Assembly (NCBI RefSeq): GCF_016907815.1
Contig: NZ_JAFBCQ010000001.1
Span: 434,001-498,000, forward strand
Length of the DNA: 64,000 bases
Direction: 5' to 3'
Origin: Microbacterium aurum
GTDB lineage: Bacteria > Actinomycetota > Actinomycetes > Actinomycetales > Microbacteriaceae
Shown here: one piece after another, positions 20,852 through 32,090 of the stretch
Position numbering within the stretch: the stretch's first letter is position 1
How the letters are laid out: every line of letters begins with the position of its first letter
Made by a program: the position numbers and the translations under genes
Notes under the pieces: model-generated
What the model saw: only the letters and a program-made list of their open reading frames with translations
Databases searched by the model: none
What the model was told of the DNA's origin: nothing

Positions 20852-23072
20852 CCGTCCCCTCTGGATCCTGCGTCCGCTCGGGCTCCTGCGTCCGCTCTGC
20901 CGCGGCGCGACGCCGGAGGCGCAGCACGGTGCGCACGACGCCGGCGACGAGCATCGCCGCGACGAGCGTCACCATGACGACGATCCCGACCGACTCCCAC
21001 TCAGCGCGGACGGCGACGGCGACGGGCACCGACGGACCGATCGCGATCATCGTGGGACTGCGCAGCTGCAGCGTGAGCGTGGACTCGCCGCTGCCGACCC
21101 GCGCCTCGACCGGCACCTTCACGCGCGTATTCTGCGCGGCGCCGGCCTCGATGGGCGTCGAGTTCTGCACGCGCAGTCGCGGGTCGCCCGGCGTCGTGAT
21201 GAGCACGAGCGACACCGGCCAGGCCAGGTCGTTGCGCACCGTGAACGTCAGCGGTGCGGCGGTCGCGAGCAGCGTGATGTCGCTGACCGGCACGATGCCC
21301 ACGGCGTCGAGTGTCGTCGCCGTCGCGGCCTGGTGCTGCGTCACGGCGTCGGCGAACGCGACCGGCGCCTCGCGCCACGCGTTGCCGAGCAGCTGCAGGA
21401 CGGTGGCGCGCTCCGGTGCCGTCAGCACGGTGGGATCGGCGAGGATCGTCGCGAACGAGGCCAGGTCGCCCTCGCCCTGCAGGAAGTCGGTCAGCGCGGC
21501 GACGCGATCGGCGTCGGGCTCGGCGTCCGCCGCGAGCGTGACGGCGGCGGGGGTGCCCGACACGAGCGTGTCGAGGTCGACCGCGGTGCGCCCGGCGAGG
21601 GAGGATGCCGCCGTCAGCGCGGTGCGGAGGGCCTCGCCCGTGCGCGTCGCGGCGCGATCGACGGTGACGAGGAGCGGTGCGGTGCGGTCCGTTCCGGACG
21701 TGGCGAGGTGGGCATAGGCCGATGCCGCGGCCAGTGCCGCCGCCTGCGTCACCGACCCCGGCGCCGCCGAGGCCTCGTGCAGGGCCGCGGAGATCTCCGC
21801 GTCGTACACCAGCACGCCCGCGCCGTCGCTCTGCGCCCACGCCGCGGTGGCGCTGCCGGCGCCCGCGGCGCCGGAGACCTCGTCGGAGGGGACCAGGGTG
21901 ACGGCGGCGACCTCATCGACGCCGCGATCGCGCAGCGCCGCGACCACGCCGGAGCCGGCAGTGCCGGTGGCCGGCCAGTACACCGCGGAGCGGGCCTCGC
22001 CGATGTCGAGCAGCGCGGCCAGCGTCGGCAGGGTCCCGGGCTCGGGCGCCGGGGTGGGCGTCGACGCCGGCGGTGTGGCCGGGGTGGGCGTGGCCGGCGC
22101 GGCGAAATCGTCCGCCGACATGTACGGCGCGAGCGTGGACACCGTCAGCGGCGCGCCGACGCCGGCCGCGATCTGGGTGGCGAGGTCGGCGTCGCCGAAC
22201 TGCAGCGCGAACCGCGAGTTCGGCAGCGCGAGCAGGTCGGCGAGCCACTGCTGTGCGGTGGCGGGCGCCGAGCTGCCGAGCACGCGGATGGCGGCGGGGA
22301 TCGCGGGATCGACCGCGAGGATCGCCGCGGTCCCGGTGACCGCATCCAGCTGGTCCCGCAGCGCACCGCCGGGTGCCGTCAGCTCGGCGAGCTGTTCGGC
22401 GGTGAGCAATCCCGCCGTCAGGGCGGGGGCGGTGATGGGGACGATGACGCCGATCGGACCGGAGGGGTCCGCGGCGGCATCCGGCACCACGATGACGCCG
22501 GCCGCGACGGCGGGATCCGATCCGGTGGCGTACGTCGCGGCGAGCGGGTACACGCCCGGAGCCAGTTCGGTCAGGCCGGCGGCGGCGGGGTCCACCGTCA
22601 CGGTCAGGGTCCGGCTCGCGTGCGCGGCGATGCCGGGGACGGCCTCGCGCGCGATCTCGACATCCGCCGCCGGGGCGCCCAGGGCACCCTCACTCGACGG
22701 ATCGGCGAGCCAGCTCTTCACGGCCGCGTCGGTGGTCAGCGCGGTGCGGGACACCGCGACGACGACGTCCGCCGCCGTGGCGGCCGAATCCGCGGAGTTC
22801 GTGACGGTCACCGTCACCGTCAGCGGCTCGGCCGTGACGACGCCGTTCCCGCCTGCCGCGACGGCGATCTGCAGCGCGTCGGAGGGTGCCTCCGTCGCCG
22901 CCGGGACGACGGCCGCCGCCGGGACGGCCGCCGGCACCGCCGCGAACACCAGCGCCGCCGCGGCGACGAGCGCGGCGAGGCCCGCCCGCAGACGCGGGAG
23001 CGGTCGACGCACCGCGCGGCGACGGGGGCCTCGCGACCCACGGGGCGCGGCGGCAGGCGAGATCAAGGTCAT
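20838..23072 (-). CDS. DUF6049 family secreted membrane-anchored protein
   Basis: 744 residues from the ATG at 23072 (AGGAG upstream). It has a basic N-terminus and a hydrophobic signal segment (about 24-52), a large Ala/Thr/Val-rich extracytoplasmic part with repeated beta-rich modules, a Pro/Thr linker near residues 325-350, and a single transmembrane helix near the end followed by a basic tail. This is the DUF6049 protein that accompanies murJ in Actinobacteria; it is presumed to act in cell-wall synthesis or polymer export, but its activity is unknown. Confidence 0.85.
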   Translation of the reverse strand: MTLISPAAAPRGSRGPRRRAVRRPLPRLRAGLAALVAAAALVFAAVPAAVPAAAVVPAATEAPSDALQIAVAAGGNGVVTAEPLTVTVTVTNSADSAATAADVVVAVSRTALTTDAAVKSWLADPSSEGALGAPAADVEIAREAVPGIAAHASRTLTVTVDPAAAGLTELAPGVYPLAATYATGSDPAVAAGVIVVPDAAADPSGPIGVIVPITAPALTAGLLTAEQLAELTAPGGALRDQLDAVTGTAAILAVDPAIPAAIRVLGSSAPATAQQWLADLLALPNSRFALQFGDADLATQIAAGVGAPLTVSTLAPYMSADDFAAPATPTPATPPASTPTPAPEPGTLPTLAALLDIGEARSAVYWPATGTAGSGVVAALRDRGVDEVAAVTLVPSDEVSGAAGAGSATAAWAQSDGAGVLVYDAEISAALHEASAAPGSVTQAAALAAASAYAHLATSGTDRTAPLLVTVDRAATRTGEALRTALTAASSLAGRTAVDLDTLVSGTPAAVTLAADAEPDADRVAALTDFLQGEGDLASFATILADPTVLTAPERATVLQLLGNAWREAPVAFADAVTQHQAATATTLDAVGIVPVSDITLLATAAPLTFTVRNDLAWPVSLVLITTPGDPRLRVQNSTPIEAGAAQNTRVKVPVEARVGSGESTLTLQLRSPTMIAIGPSVPVAVAVRAEWESVGIVVMVTLVAAMLVAGVVRTVLRLRRRAAAERTQEPERTQDPEGTDADG

Positions 23073-23184
23073 GACGGGAATCGGCTCCTGTGCGATCCCT
23101 GACCGCACGATCAGGTGCGATTCTAGGGTGAGCGCCCTGTGCGGGCCCGGTGAATGGCCGAAGACTGCAGGAAGATGGGATGCC

Positions 23185-24756
23185 GTGGATGCCGATTTCG
23201 CCTTCGACCGAGGCCCCGACGCCGCGCTCATCGCCGACCTGAGTGCCGATCTCCGCGACGCCGGCTACACCGCCGACGCCGTGCGGGACGCCTGGGGGGC
23301 GCTGGCCGACACCGCGGTGGGCCACGGTCTGCACGGCCCGGCGCTGACCGCACTCGCCGGACGCACCGACGCCGCGGCGACGCTTGCGCGGCTGCTCTTC
23401 CTCGGGGTCGGCACCGCGCGCGACGCCGTCGATGCGGCGCTGCCGCGGGTGGGTGCCGCGGGCCTCGAGCGCCTGGCGCTCGCGCGCATCGACGGCGACG
23501 AGGTGGTGCCGCAGGCCCTCCTTCGCCCGCAGGACTACGGCGGAACCGGGGGAACCGGCGACACCGACGGTGCCGGCGAGTGGTGGATCGCGAGTGACCT
23601 CGACGAGGCGGCCCTCGGCGGCCCTCTTCCCACCGGTCATGTGCTGGGGGTCGGCGGCGCGTCCCTCACCCTCGCGGGACTGCAGCTGACGACACCGGTG
23701 GAGCGCGTGCTGGACGTCGGCACCGGGTGCGGCATCCAGGCGCTGCGGGCGCGCCGCGCCGCGGCATCCGTCGTCGCGACCGACGTCTCCGAGCGGGCGC
23801 TCGCCTTCACCCGACTGAACGCCGTGCTGAACGGCGTCGACGGCATCCAGACCCGGCACGGGAGCCTGTTCGAGCCCGTCGCCGGCGAGAGGTTCGACCG
23901 CGTCGTCTCCAACCCGCCGTTCGTCATCACGCCGCGCGTCGCGGGCGTGCCGGAATACGAGTACCGCGACGCCGGGTTCGCCGGCGACGATCTCGTCGCG
24001 GCGTTCGTGTCGGGCGTCGGTGCCGTCCTCGCTCCCGGCGGCACCGCCCAGCTGCTCGGCAACTGGGAGTACCGCGCCGGGGCCGACGGCCTGGACCGGG
24101 TGCGGGAGTGGGTCGCGGCGTCGGAGGTGCCGCTGGAGGCGTGGGTCATCGAGCGCGAGCAGCTCGACCCGCTCGCCTACGCGGAACTGTGGGTGCGCGA
24201 CGGCGGCACCGCGCCGGGCACACGAGGGACACCGGGCACACCCGGCTACGCCGACCTCGTCGGTGCGTGGCTCGCCGACTTCGCCGCGCGCGGCGTCACC
24301 GGGATCGGATTCGGGTACCTGCTGCTGCGCCGCCCGGCATCCGGCGCCCCGCGCCTGGCGCGCTACGAACGGGTCACGCAGCCGCTCGGTGACGGACTCG
24401 GCGCCCACCTCGGGCAGGCCCTCGCGGCCTTCGACGCGCTCGCCGCCCTCGACGACGACGCACTGGCCGCGACCCGCCCGGTGGTCGCCACCGATGTCAC
24501 CGAAGCCCGGCACCACCTGCCGGGGGCCGAGGCGCCGAGCGTCATCGAGCTGCGTCAGGGGGGCGGCCTCGCCCGCACGCTCGAGGTCGACCCGGCGCTC
24601 GCCGCGCTCGTGGGCGCATCGGACGGCGAACTGACCGCGGGTCAGCTGATCGACGCGATCGCGGACCTGCTCGAGGTGGATGCCGCGGCCCTCCGCGCCG
24701 ACCTGCTGCCGCGCGTGCGGGAGCTCGTGTTCACCGGGTTCCTGCGCCTCGCCTGA
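23185..24756 (+). CDS. SAM-dependent methyltransferase with DUF7059-type N-terminus
   Basis: 523 residues from the GTG at 23185, which follows CAGGAAG. An N-terminal all-alpha region (1-165) precedes a class I methyltransferase domain with motif I RVLDVGTGCGIQALRA and the catalytic-type motif VVSNPPFVITPR. NPPF/NPPY enzymes methylate amide or exocyclic nitrogens, as in HemK-type release factor glutamine or base methylation; the target here is not known. The C-terminal 200 residues form a further domain. It diverges from the DUF6049 gene and precedes cca. Confidence 0.85.
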   Translation: MDADFAFDRGPDAALIADLSADLRDAGYTADAVRDAWGALADTAVGHGLHGPALTALAGRTDAAATLARLLFLGVGTARDAVDAALPRVGAAGLERLALARIDGDEVVPQALLRPQDYGGTGGTGDTDGAGEWWIASDLDEAALGGPLPTGHVLGVGGASLTLAGLQLTTPVERVLDVGTGCGIQALRARRAAASVVATDVSERALAFTRLNAVLNGVDGIQTRHGSLFEPVAGERFDRVVSNPPFVITPRVAGVPEYEYRDAGFAGDDLVAAFVSGVGAVLAPGGTAQLLGNWEYRAGADGLDRVREWVAASEVPLEAWVIEREQLDPLAYAELWVRDGGTAPGTRGTPGTPGYADLVGAWLADFAARGVTGIGFGYLLLRRPASGAPRLARYERVTQPLGDGLGAHLGQALAAFDALAALDDDALAATRPVVATDVTEARHHLPGAEAPSVIELRQGGGLARTLEVDPALAALVGASDGELTAGQLIDAIADLLEVDAAALRADLLPRVRELVFTGFLRLA

Positions 24757-24783
24757 CGACATCGCCTCGGTAGGCTGGAGGCC

Positions 24784-26226
24784 ATGCTCAACATGGCCGA
24801 GGGACTGGACCGCCTGGGCGCGCTCGCGACCTCGCCCATCATGGCGCGCCTCGGTGCGGCGTTCGCCGAGGCTGGTTTCGAGCTCGCCGTCGTCGGGGGT
24901 CCGGTGCGCGACGCGCTGCTCGGTCGGACCACCAACGACCTCGACCTGACGACGAACGCGCGGCCCGACGACATCCTGCGGATCGTGAAGCCGCTCGCGA
25001 CCGCGACGTGGGACATCGGCCGCGCCTTCGGCACGATCGGGGCCAAGATCCCCGGTCCCGCCGGCACCTCCGAGCAGGTCGAGATCACGACGTACCGGGC
25101 CGACAGCTACGACGGCGTCACCCGCAAGCCGACCGTCGCGTTCGGCGACCGCCTCGAGGACGACCTCACCCGGCGCGACTTCACGGTCGGCGCGATGGCG
25201 CTGCGCCTTCCGGTGCCCGCGCTCGTGGACCCCACCGGTGGCGTGGAGGACCTCGTCGCCGGCGTCCTGCGCACCCCCGGGGACCCCGAAGTCAGCTTCG
25301 GCGACGATCCGCTCCGGATGCTGCGGGCCGCCCGCTTCGCGAGCCAGCTCGGCTTCACGGTCGCCGCCGACACCCTCGACGCGATCGCGCGGCTGCGCGC
25401 CACGATCGGGATCGTGAGCCCCGAGCGCGTGCAGGCCGAACTCGTGAAGCTCCTCGCGACCGACGATCCGGTGCCCGGCATCCGCATCCTCGTCGACACC
25501 GGCCTCATGGCCGAGTTCCTGCCCGAGGTGCCGGCGCTGCGGCTCGAGGTCGACGAGCACCATCACCACAAGGACGTGTACGAGCACTCCCTGACGGTGC
25601 TGCAGCAGGCGATCGATCTGGAGCACGAGCGTCACCCCGGTGCCGCGCCCGATGTGACGCTGCGCCTGGCCGCGCTGCTGCACGACATCGGCAAGCCCGC
25701 GACCCGCAAGCTCGAGCCCGGCGGCGGGGTCAGCTTCCACCACCACGACGTCAAGGGCGCGCGGCTGGCCCGCAAGCGCCTGCAGGCGCTGCGGTTCGAT
25801 TCCGACACGATCGCCGCCGTCACCCAGCTCATCGAGCAGCACCTGCGGTTTTTCGGGTACGCCGAGGGGGCGTGGACCGACGCGGCGGTGCGCCGGTACG
25901 TGCGCGATGCCGGCGATCAGCTGGAGCGGCTGCACATCCTCACCCGCGCCGACGTCACGACCCGCAACGCCAAGAAGGCGGCGCGGCTGCGGCGCGCGTA
26001 CGACGACATCGAGCGGCGCATCGCCGAACTGGCCGCGCAGGAGGAGCTCGACAGCATCCGCCCGGAGATCGACGGCAACCGGATTCAGGAGATCCTCGGG
26101 ATCGCGCCCGGCCGGGAGGTCGGCGAGGCGTACCGGTTCCTGCTGGATCTGCGCCTCGACGAGGGCGTCATCGGACCGGATGCCGCCGAGCAGCGTCTGC
26201 GTGCCTGGTGGAGCGCCCGCGGCTGA
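24784..26226 (+). CDS. cca: CCA tRNA nucleotidyltransferase
   Basis: 480 residues. The class II nucleotidyltransferase head shows VVGGPVRDALLGRTTNDLDL with the metal-binding DxD, then the RRDF motif (LTRRDFTVGAM), an RNA-binding neck (EDPLRML-like: DDPLRMLRAARFASQLG), and an HD domain (HHHHKDVYEHS, LLHDIGKP). It adds or repairs the 3' CCA of tRNAs, needed here because the two tRNA genes in this window lack encoded CCA. It lies 27 bp after the methyltransferase gene. Confidence 0.95.
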   Translation: MLNMAEGLDRLGALATSPIMARLGAAFAEAGFELAVVGGPVRDALLGRTTNDLDLTTNARPDDILRIVKPLATATWDIGRAFGTIGAKIPGPAGTSEQVEITTYRADSYDGVTRKPTVAFGDRLEDDLTRRDFTVGAMALRLPVPALVDPTGGVEDLVAGVLRTPGDPEVSFGDDPLRMLRAARFASQLGFTVAADTLDAIARLRATIGIVSPERVQAELVKLLATDDPVPGIRILVDTGLMAEFLPEVPALRLEVDEHHHHKDVYEHSLTVLQQAIDLEHERHPGAAPDVTLRLAALLHDIGKPATRKLEPGGGVSFHHHDVKGARLARKRLQALRFDSDTIAAVTQLIEQHLRFFGYAEGAWTDAAVRRYVRDAGDQLERLHILTRADVTTRNAKKAARLRRAYDDIERRIAELAAQEELDSIRPEIDGNRIQEILGIAPGREVGEAYRFLLDLRLDEGVIGPDAAEQRLRAWWSARG

Positions 26227-26269
26227 ACCTAGACTGAGTGCACTCCCGTCATCGTCGAACGGAGTCGCC

Positions 26270-27700
26270 GTGCCGTCGTCGTGGTCCGCGCACCGTGAGG
26301 TCTCTGCGGAGACCTCACGCCTGCTGATCGAGCGCGCGCACGAAGAGCTCGTCGGCGGCAACGCCGATGATCCCCGGCTGCAGCACATCCGCCCCCTCGT
26401 GCAGGATTCGTGGCGCCGGTCGCTCGCGAGCCTCGTGGGCGCCGAGGCGCTGCCGCCGCTGGAACTCACCGACGCGGAGCTGGAGGCCTACCGCAGCGCC
26501 CACCCGCTGGCCGGCGCGATGGACATGATCCGCGCGCTGCTGCTCCCCGAGTCGGATGCCGGGGTTGTCGTCGCGGTCGGCGACGCCGCCGGGCGCCTGC
26601 TGTGGGTCGAGGGCGACCGCGGCATCCGCCGGCTCACCAGCGACATGGGCTTCGTCGCGGGCGCGAACTGGTCGGAGCAGGCGGTGGGAACCTCCGCCCC
26701 CGGGACGGCGCTGACGCTCGATCGCTCGGTGCAGATCCACGGCGCGGAGCACTTCAACCGGCTCGTCGCGCCCTGGTCGTGCACGGCGGCGCCGGTCCAC
26801 GATCCTGAGACGCGCCGGGTGCTGGGCGTCATCGACGTGACCGGCGGTGCCGAGGCGGCGACGCCGCAGGCGCAGCTGCTGGTCGACGCCACGGCCCGGG
26901 CGGTGGAGGGCGAGCTGCTCGTCGCGCGGCTGCGGGCCCGGGCCGCGGCGCCGGTGCGGTCGCGGGCGCGCGCCGCGGCATCCGTCCCCGCGAACGCGTC
27001 GGCGACGCTGCGGGTGCTCGGCCGCGACCGCGGACTACTCGAGGTGTCGGGCCCCGGCGGCGAGGCGGTCGCCGAGCTGTCGGGCCGGCACGCCGAGATC
27101 CTCCTCATGCTGGCGGTGCACCGGCAGGGCCTGTCGGCCGAGCGTCTCTCCGAGCTCGTCTACGGGCCGGATGCCGGCGAGGGGACGCTCCGGCCCGAGA
27201 TGGTGCGGCTGCGGAAGGCTCTGGAGCGCCGCGCGCCGCAGCTGGTGCCGGCGTCGCGGCCCTACCGGCTGCCCGCCGAGCTCGACACCGACGCGCACCA
27301 GGTGCTCTCGCTGCTGGGCCGGGGCGCCCACCGCGTCGCGCTCGCCGCGTACCGCGGCCGCGTGCTCCCGGACTCGACGGCGCCGGGGGTGGAGGAGTTC
27401 CGCGACTCGGTGCGGATCGCGCTGCGCGAAGCCCTGCTGGCCGAGGCCTCGGTCGACGTGCTGCTGGCGTACGCCGACACCGACGACGGCGCGGACGACG
27501 CGGATGTCCTGCGCCTCGCCCTCGAGATGCTCCCGGCCCGCTCGCCGCGGCGCGCCGGGCTCGTCACCCGCCTGGAGCGCCTCGCCGGCTGGTGCGCCCG
27601 CGACGAGACGGCGCATCTGCGACGAGACGGCACCCGTCGCGCGCCGTCTCGCCGCGAATGTGCCGTCTCGAGGCGGGCACCCTGGCAGGATGGGCCGTGA
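26270..27700 (+). CDS. GAF-domain transcriptional regulator with C-terminal winged helix
   Basis: 476 residues from the GTG at 26270 (GGAG five bases ahead). The N-terminus resembles the AcoR-type sensor region, with RPLVQDSWRRSL and a GAF domain (about 85-205). There is no AAA+ sigma-54 domain; instead a winged-helix segment follows (about 255-320, ELSGRHAEILLMLAVHRQGL and YGPD) and an all-helical tail. Such regulators neighbour aldehyde dehydrogenase genes, and the exaC-like and DUF779 genes at 30-32 kb are the likely target, with malQ in between. The last 35 residues are encoded by a repeat-rich stretch and may not be conserved. Confidence 0.8.
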   Translation: MPSSWSAHREVSAETSRLLIERAHEELVGGNADDPRLQHIRPLVQDSWRRSLASLVGAEALPPLELTDAELEAYRSAHPLAGAMDMIRALLLPESDAGVVVAVGDAAGRLLWVEGDRGIRRLTSDMGFVAGANWSEQAVGTSAPGTALTLDRSVQIHGAEHFNRLVAPWSCTAAPVHDPETRRVLGVIDVTGGAEAATPQAQLLVDATARAVEGELLVARLRARAAAPVRSRARAAASVPANASATLRVLGRDRGLLEVSGPGGEAVAELSGRHAEILLMLAVHRQGLSAERLSELVYGPDAGEGTLRPEMVRLRKALERRAPQLVPASRPYRLPAELDTDAHQVLSLLGRGAHRVALAAYRGRVLPDSTAPGVEEFRDSVRIALREALLAEASVDVLLAYADTDDGADDADVLRLALEMLPARSPRRAGLVTRLERLAGWCARDETAHLRRDGTRRAPSRRECAVSRRAPWQDGP

Positions 27701-27713
27701 CGGAGGGATCCTG

Positions 27714-29849
27714 ATGACCGACGACCTGCCCACGCCGGACCTCGTCCGCCTCGCCGAGTCGCACGGCATCGCGACCGAATACTGGTCGTTCTTCGGGGAT
27801 CGGGTGAGTGTCCCGGCATCCACGCTCCGCGCGATCCTGCACGCGATGGGCGTCGATGCGACGACGGATGCCGCGGTCACCGCGGCCCTGCGCGACGCCG
27901 ACGACCGGCCGTGGCGCGACCTGCTGCCGCCGTCGTTCGTGTCGCGGCCCGGCGCGCGCGCCCTGCCCGTGCACGTCGCGGACGGATACGACGTGGTGGT
28001 CACGGCGGTCCTCGAGGACGGCACGACCCGCGCCCTCCCCGTGCCCGATCAGCAGCCGACGGCGCGCGACGTCGACGGGCAGCGACGCTGGCGGGTCGAG
28101 GTGCCGATCCCGTCCGACCTCCCGCTCGGCTGGCACTCCGTGCACGCGTACGAGCGGCCGATCGGCGGAGGCGATCCCGGTCGCGCGGCATCCGCGCCCC
28201 TCGTGATCACCCCCGAGCGGATGCCGGCACCGCCGACCCGGCCCGGCCGCAGCCGCGGCTGGGGACTCATGGCGCAGCTGTACTCGGTGCGCTCGCGGGC
28301 CTCGTGGGGCATGGGCGACTTCGCCGACCTCGCCGACCTCGCCGCGATCGCCGGCTCCCGGGGGGCGGACTTCCTGCTGATCAACCCGATCCACGCCGCC
28401 GAGGTCACCCCTCCCATCGAGCCCTCGCCCTACCTGCCCGCTACACGCCGGTTCCTCGCGCCGCTGTACGTGCGCCCCGATGACATCCGTGAGGCGTCGT
28501 ACCTGGATGCCGCCGGGCGCGCCGCCGTCGATGCCGCGCGCGGTCCGGTCGCCGCGACCGACACCGATGCCGCGCACATCGACCGCGACGCCGTCTGGGC
28601 CGCGAAGCGCCGCGCGCTGGAGACGATCTTCGCCGTGCCGCTCTCACCCGGCCGTGCCGCCGAGCTCGACGCGTTCACCGCGCGCGAGGGCCAGCCGCTG
28701 CAGGATTTCGCACTGTGGTGCGCCCTCGAGGAGTACTACGCCGGCGCTCCGCGCCCCGACGAGGCGTGGGACATCGACTCGCCGCTCGTCGCCGACCTGC
28801 GCGAGCGGCTGGCGCCGCGGGTCCGGTTCCACGTGTGGCTGCAGTGGATCGCCGACCAGCAGGTCGAAGACGCGCAGGCGGCGGCGAAGGCCTCTGGCAT
28901 GGCGATCGGCATCATGCACGACCTCGCCGTCGGTGTGCACCAGAGGGGCTCCGACGCCTGGTCGCTGCGACGCATGTACGCGCCCGGCATGGCCGTCGGC
29001 GCGCCGCCGGACATGTACAACCAGCAGGGGCAGACGTGGAACCAGCCGCCGTGGCTGCCCGGTGCGCTCGCCGAGGCGGGCTACGCGCCGCTGCGCGACA
29101 TGATCCGGACGCTCCTCCGACACGCCGGCGCGCTGCGGATCGACCACGTGATCGGGCTGTTCCGGCTGTGGTGGATCCCGGCAGGACTCAGCCCCGCCGC
29201 CGGCACGTACGTGCGCTACGACCACGAGGCGATGATCGGCGTGCTCATGCTCGAGGCGCACCGCGCCGGGGCCGTGCTCATCGGGGAGGACCTCGGCAAC
29301 GTCGAGCCGTGGGTGCGCGACTACCTGTCGGCACGCGGCATCCTCGGCACGAGCGTGCTGTGGTTCGAGCGCGAGGGTGAGGGCTTCCGTCCGCCGGAGC
29401 ACTACCGGGCGTCGCTGCTCGCGACCGTCAACACCCACGACCTGCCGCCGACGGCGGGCTATCTCGCCGACGAGCACGTCGCGCTGCGCGCGCGGCTCGG
29501 GCTGCTGACCCGGCCCGTCGAGCAGGAGCTGGCCGAGGCGGATGCCGAGCGCGCCGCCATGCTGGCGCTGCTGCGCGACCGGGGCCTGCTGTCGGAGGAC
29601 GCTGGTGAGCAGGAGATCATCGAGGCGCTGAATGTGCTGATCACGGCATCCCCCGCTCAACTCATCGGGGTCGCGCTCGTGGATGCCGTCGGGGAGCGCC
29701 GGGCGCAGAACCAGCCCGGGACCGACCGCGAGTACCCGAACTGGCAGATCCCGCTGGCCGGACCCGACGGTCGCGCCGTGCTGCTCGACGACCTGGCCGC
29801 GAATCCGCGGTTCACCGCGCTCACCGCCGCCGTCGACAGCCACCTGTAA
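27714..29849 (+). CDS. malQ: 4-alpha-glucanotransferase
   Basis: 711 residues from the ATG at 27714 behind GGAGGG. It is a GH77 enzyme that transfers glucan segments between maltodextrins. The N-terminal beta-domain (1-180) is followed by the GH77 barrel, with FLLINPIHA, a DYLSARGILGTS region, the nucleophile segment ALRIDHVIGLFR (catalytic Asp) and IGEDLGNVEP (acid/base Glu), then VNTHDLPPTAGY (transition-state Asp). Actinobacterial MalQ proteins of about 700 residues with this N-terminal extension are usual. It is not obviously linked to neighbours. Confidence 0.94.
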   Translation: MTDDLPTPDLVRLAESHGIATEYWSFFGDRVSVPASTLRAILHAMGVDATTDAAVTAALRDADDRPWRDLLPPSFVSRPGARALPVHVADGYDVVVTAVLEDGTTRALPVPDQQPTARDVDGQRRWRVEVPIPSDLPLGWHSVHAYERPIGGGDPGRAASAPLVITPERMPAPPTRPGRSRGWGLMAQLYSVRSRASWGMGDFADLADLAAIAGSRGADFLLINPIHAAEVTPPIEPSPYLPATRRFLAPLYVRPDDIREASYLDAAGRAAVDAARGPVAATDTDAAHIDRDAVWAAKRRALETIFAVPLSPGRAAELDAFTAREGQPLQDFALWCALEEYYAGAPRPDEAWDIDSPLVADLRERLAPRVRFHVWLQWIADQQVEDAQAAAKASGMAIGIMHDLAVGVHQRGSDAWSLRRMYAPGMAVGAPPDMYNQQGQTWNQPPWLPGALAEAGYAPLRDMIRTLLRHAGALRIDHVIGLFRLWWIPAGLSPAAGTYVRYDHEAMIGVLMLEAHRAGAVLIGEDLGNVEPWVRDYLSARGILGTSVLWFEREGEGFRPPEHYRASLLATVNTHDLPPTAGYLADEHVALRARLGLLTRPVEQELAEADAERAAMLALLRDRGLLSEDAGEQEIIEALNVLITASPAQLIGVALVDAVGERRAQNQPGTDREYPNWQIPLAGPDGRAVLLDDLAANPRFTALTAAVDSHL

Positions 29850-29886
29850 CCGTCCCGGCCCGGCCGGGGACCCGGTCTTGGCGCCC

Positions 29887-29903
29887 TGCAACGGAATGCA
29901 ACG
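29887..29903. promoter_or_regulatory. direct TGCAACG repeats upstream of aldehyde dehydrogenase
   Basis: TGCAACG at 29887-29893 and again at 29897-29903, ten bases apart, that is one helical turn, about 75 bp ahead of the dehydrogenase start. A third GCAACG occurs near 29937. This is a candidate operator for the GAF regulator encoded upstream. No experiment is implied. Confidence 0.4.
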
Positions 29904-29976
29904 TCGCGGGGCGTAGCTTCGGCGGCATCCGAACGCGGCAACGGATGCCGCGAGTTCATGCGTCGAAGGAGACATC

Positions 29977-31524
<1,548 letters not shown>

Positions 31525-31525
31525 G

Positions 31526-31562
31526 CGTGTCGAAGACGGTTCCTGAGCTTGTCGAAGGACTG
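31526..31562. repeat. dispersed CCTGAGCTTGTCGAAGG-type motif
   Basis: Between the dehydrogenase and the DUF779 gene, GTGTCGAAGACGGTTCCTGA is followed by GCTTGTCGAAGGACTGA. The same core occurs with one change between gyrB and gyrA (about 3951-3969). Short copies of this motif are widespread in actinobacterial intergenic regions. Confidence 0.6.
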
Positions 31563-31564
31563 AG

Positions 31565-31957
31565 ATGACCTCCCCCACCAGCAGGGTCGCCGTGACGGAT
31601 GCCGCGGCGGCCCTGCTGCGGCAGTTGACGGCGCAGCACGGAAAGCTCATGTTCCATCAGTCCGGCGGATGCTGCGACGGGAGCGCCCCGATGTGCTTCC
31701 CCGTCGGAATGTTCCTCACCGGCCCGTCGGACGTGCACCTCGGCGAGCTCGAGGTCGGCCTCGACGACCCCATCCACGTGTGGATCTCGGAGGCCCAGTT
31801 CGAGTACTGGAAGTACACCCACCTCACGATCGACGTCGTGCCCGGGCGCGGCGCCGGATTCAGCGTCGAGGGCCCCACCGGCAACCGCTTCATCATCCGC
31901 TCCCGCATGCTCGACGACGCCGAACTGACGGCCTTCGGGCTGAAACCCGGGGCCTGA
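31565..31957 (+). CDS. DUF779 domain-containing protein
   Basis: 130 residues. The conserved cysteine-rich stretch HQSGGCCDGSAPMCFP (about 33-48) and the later WKYTHLTIDVVPGRG are hallmarks of DUF779. These proteins are encoded next to aldehyde or alcohol dehydrogenases; the cysteines suggest metal binding or a role in maturing the partner enzyme, which has not been settled. It lies 40 bp after the dehydrogenase. Confidence 0.92.
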   Translation: MTSPTSRVAVTDAAAALLRQLTAQHGKLMFHQSGGCCDGSAPMCFPVGMFLTGPSDVHLGELEVGLDDPIHVWISEAQFEYWKYTHLTIDVVPGRGAGFSVEGPTGNRFIIRSRMLDDAELTAFGLKPGA

Positions 31958-32090
31958 GCGCACGACGCACGGTTTCGTTCTCGTCACAAAAACCGCGATC
32001 AGGTGTCAATCCGCTGAAGCCGGGTGAAAGATGGCTAACCGGGCCCCGCCTTCCCGACGGGGCCGGCATTCACACAGCAGAGGTAACTCC

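Noticed and set aside
18227-20977. Long plus-strand open frame over trxB and murJ
   Set aside because: It covers two well-supported minus-strand genes; composition is that of a shadow.
20838-23231. Upstream extension of the DUF6049 start to 23231
   Set aside because: The extra 53 residues would run into the divergent methyltransferase gene and lack a ribosome site; the ATG at 23072 has AGGAG and leads into the signal peptide.
22690-26469. A 1259-codon minus-strand frame over the methyltransferase and cca genes
   Set aside because: Both underlying plus-strand genes have clear motifs; the minus frame has no recognisable domain.
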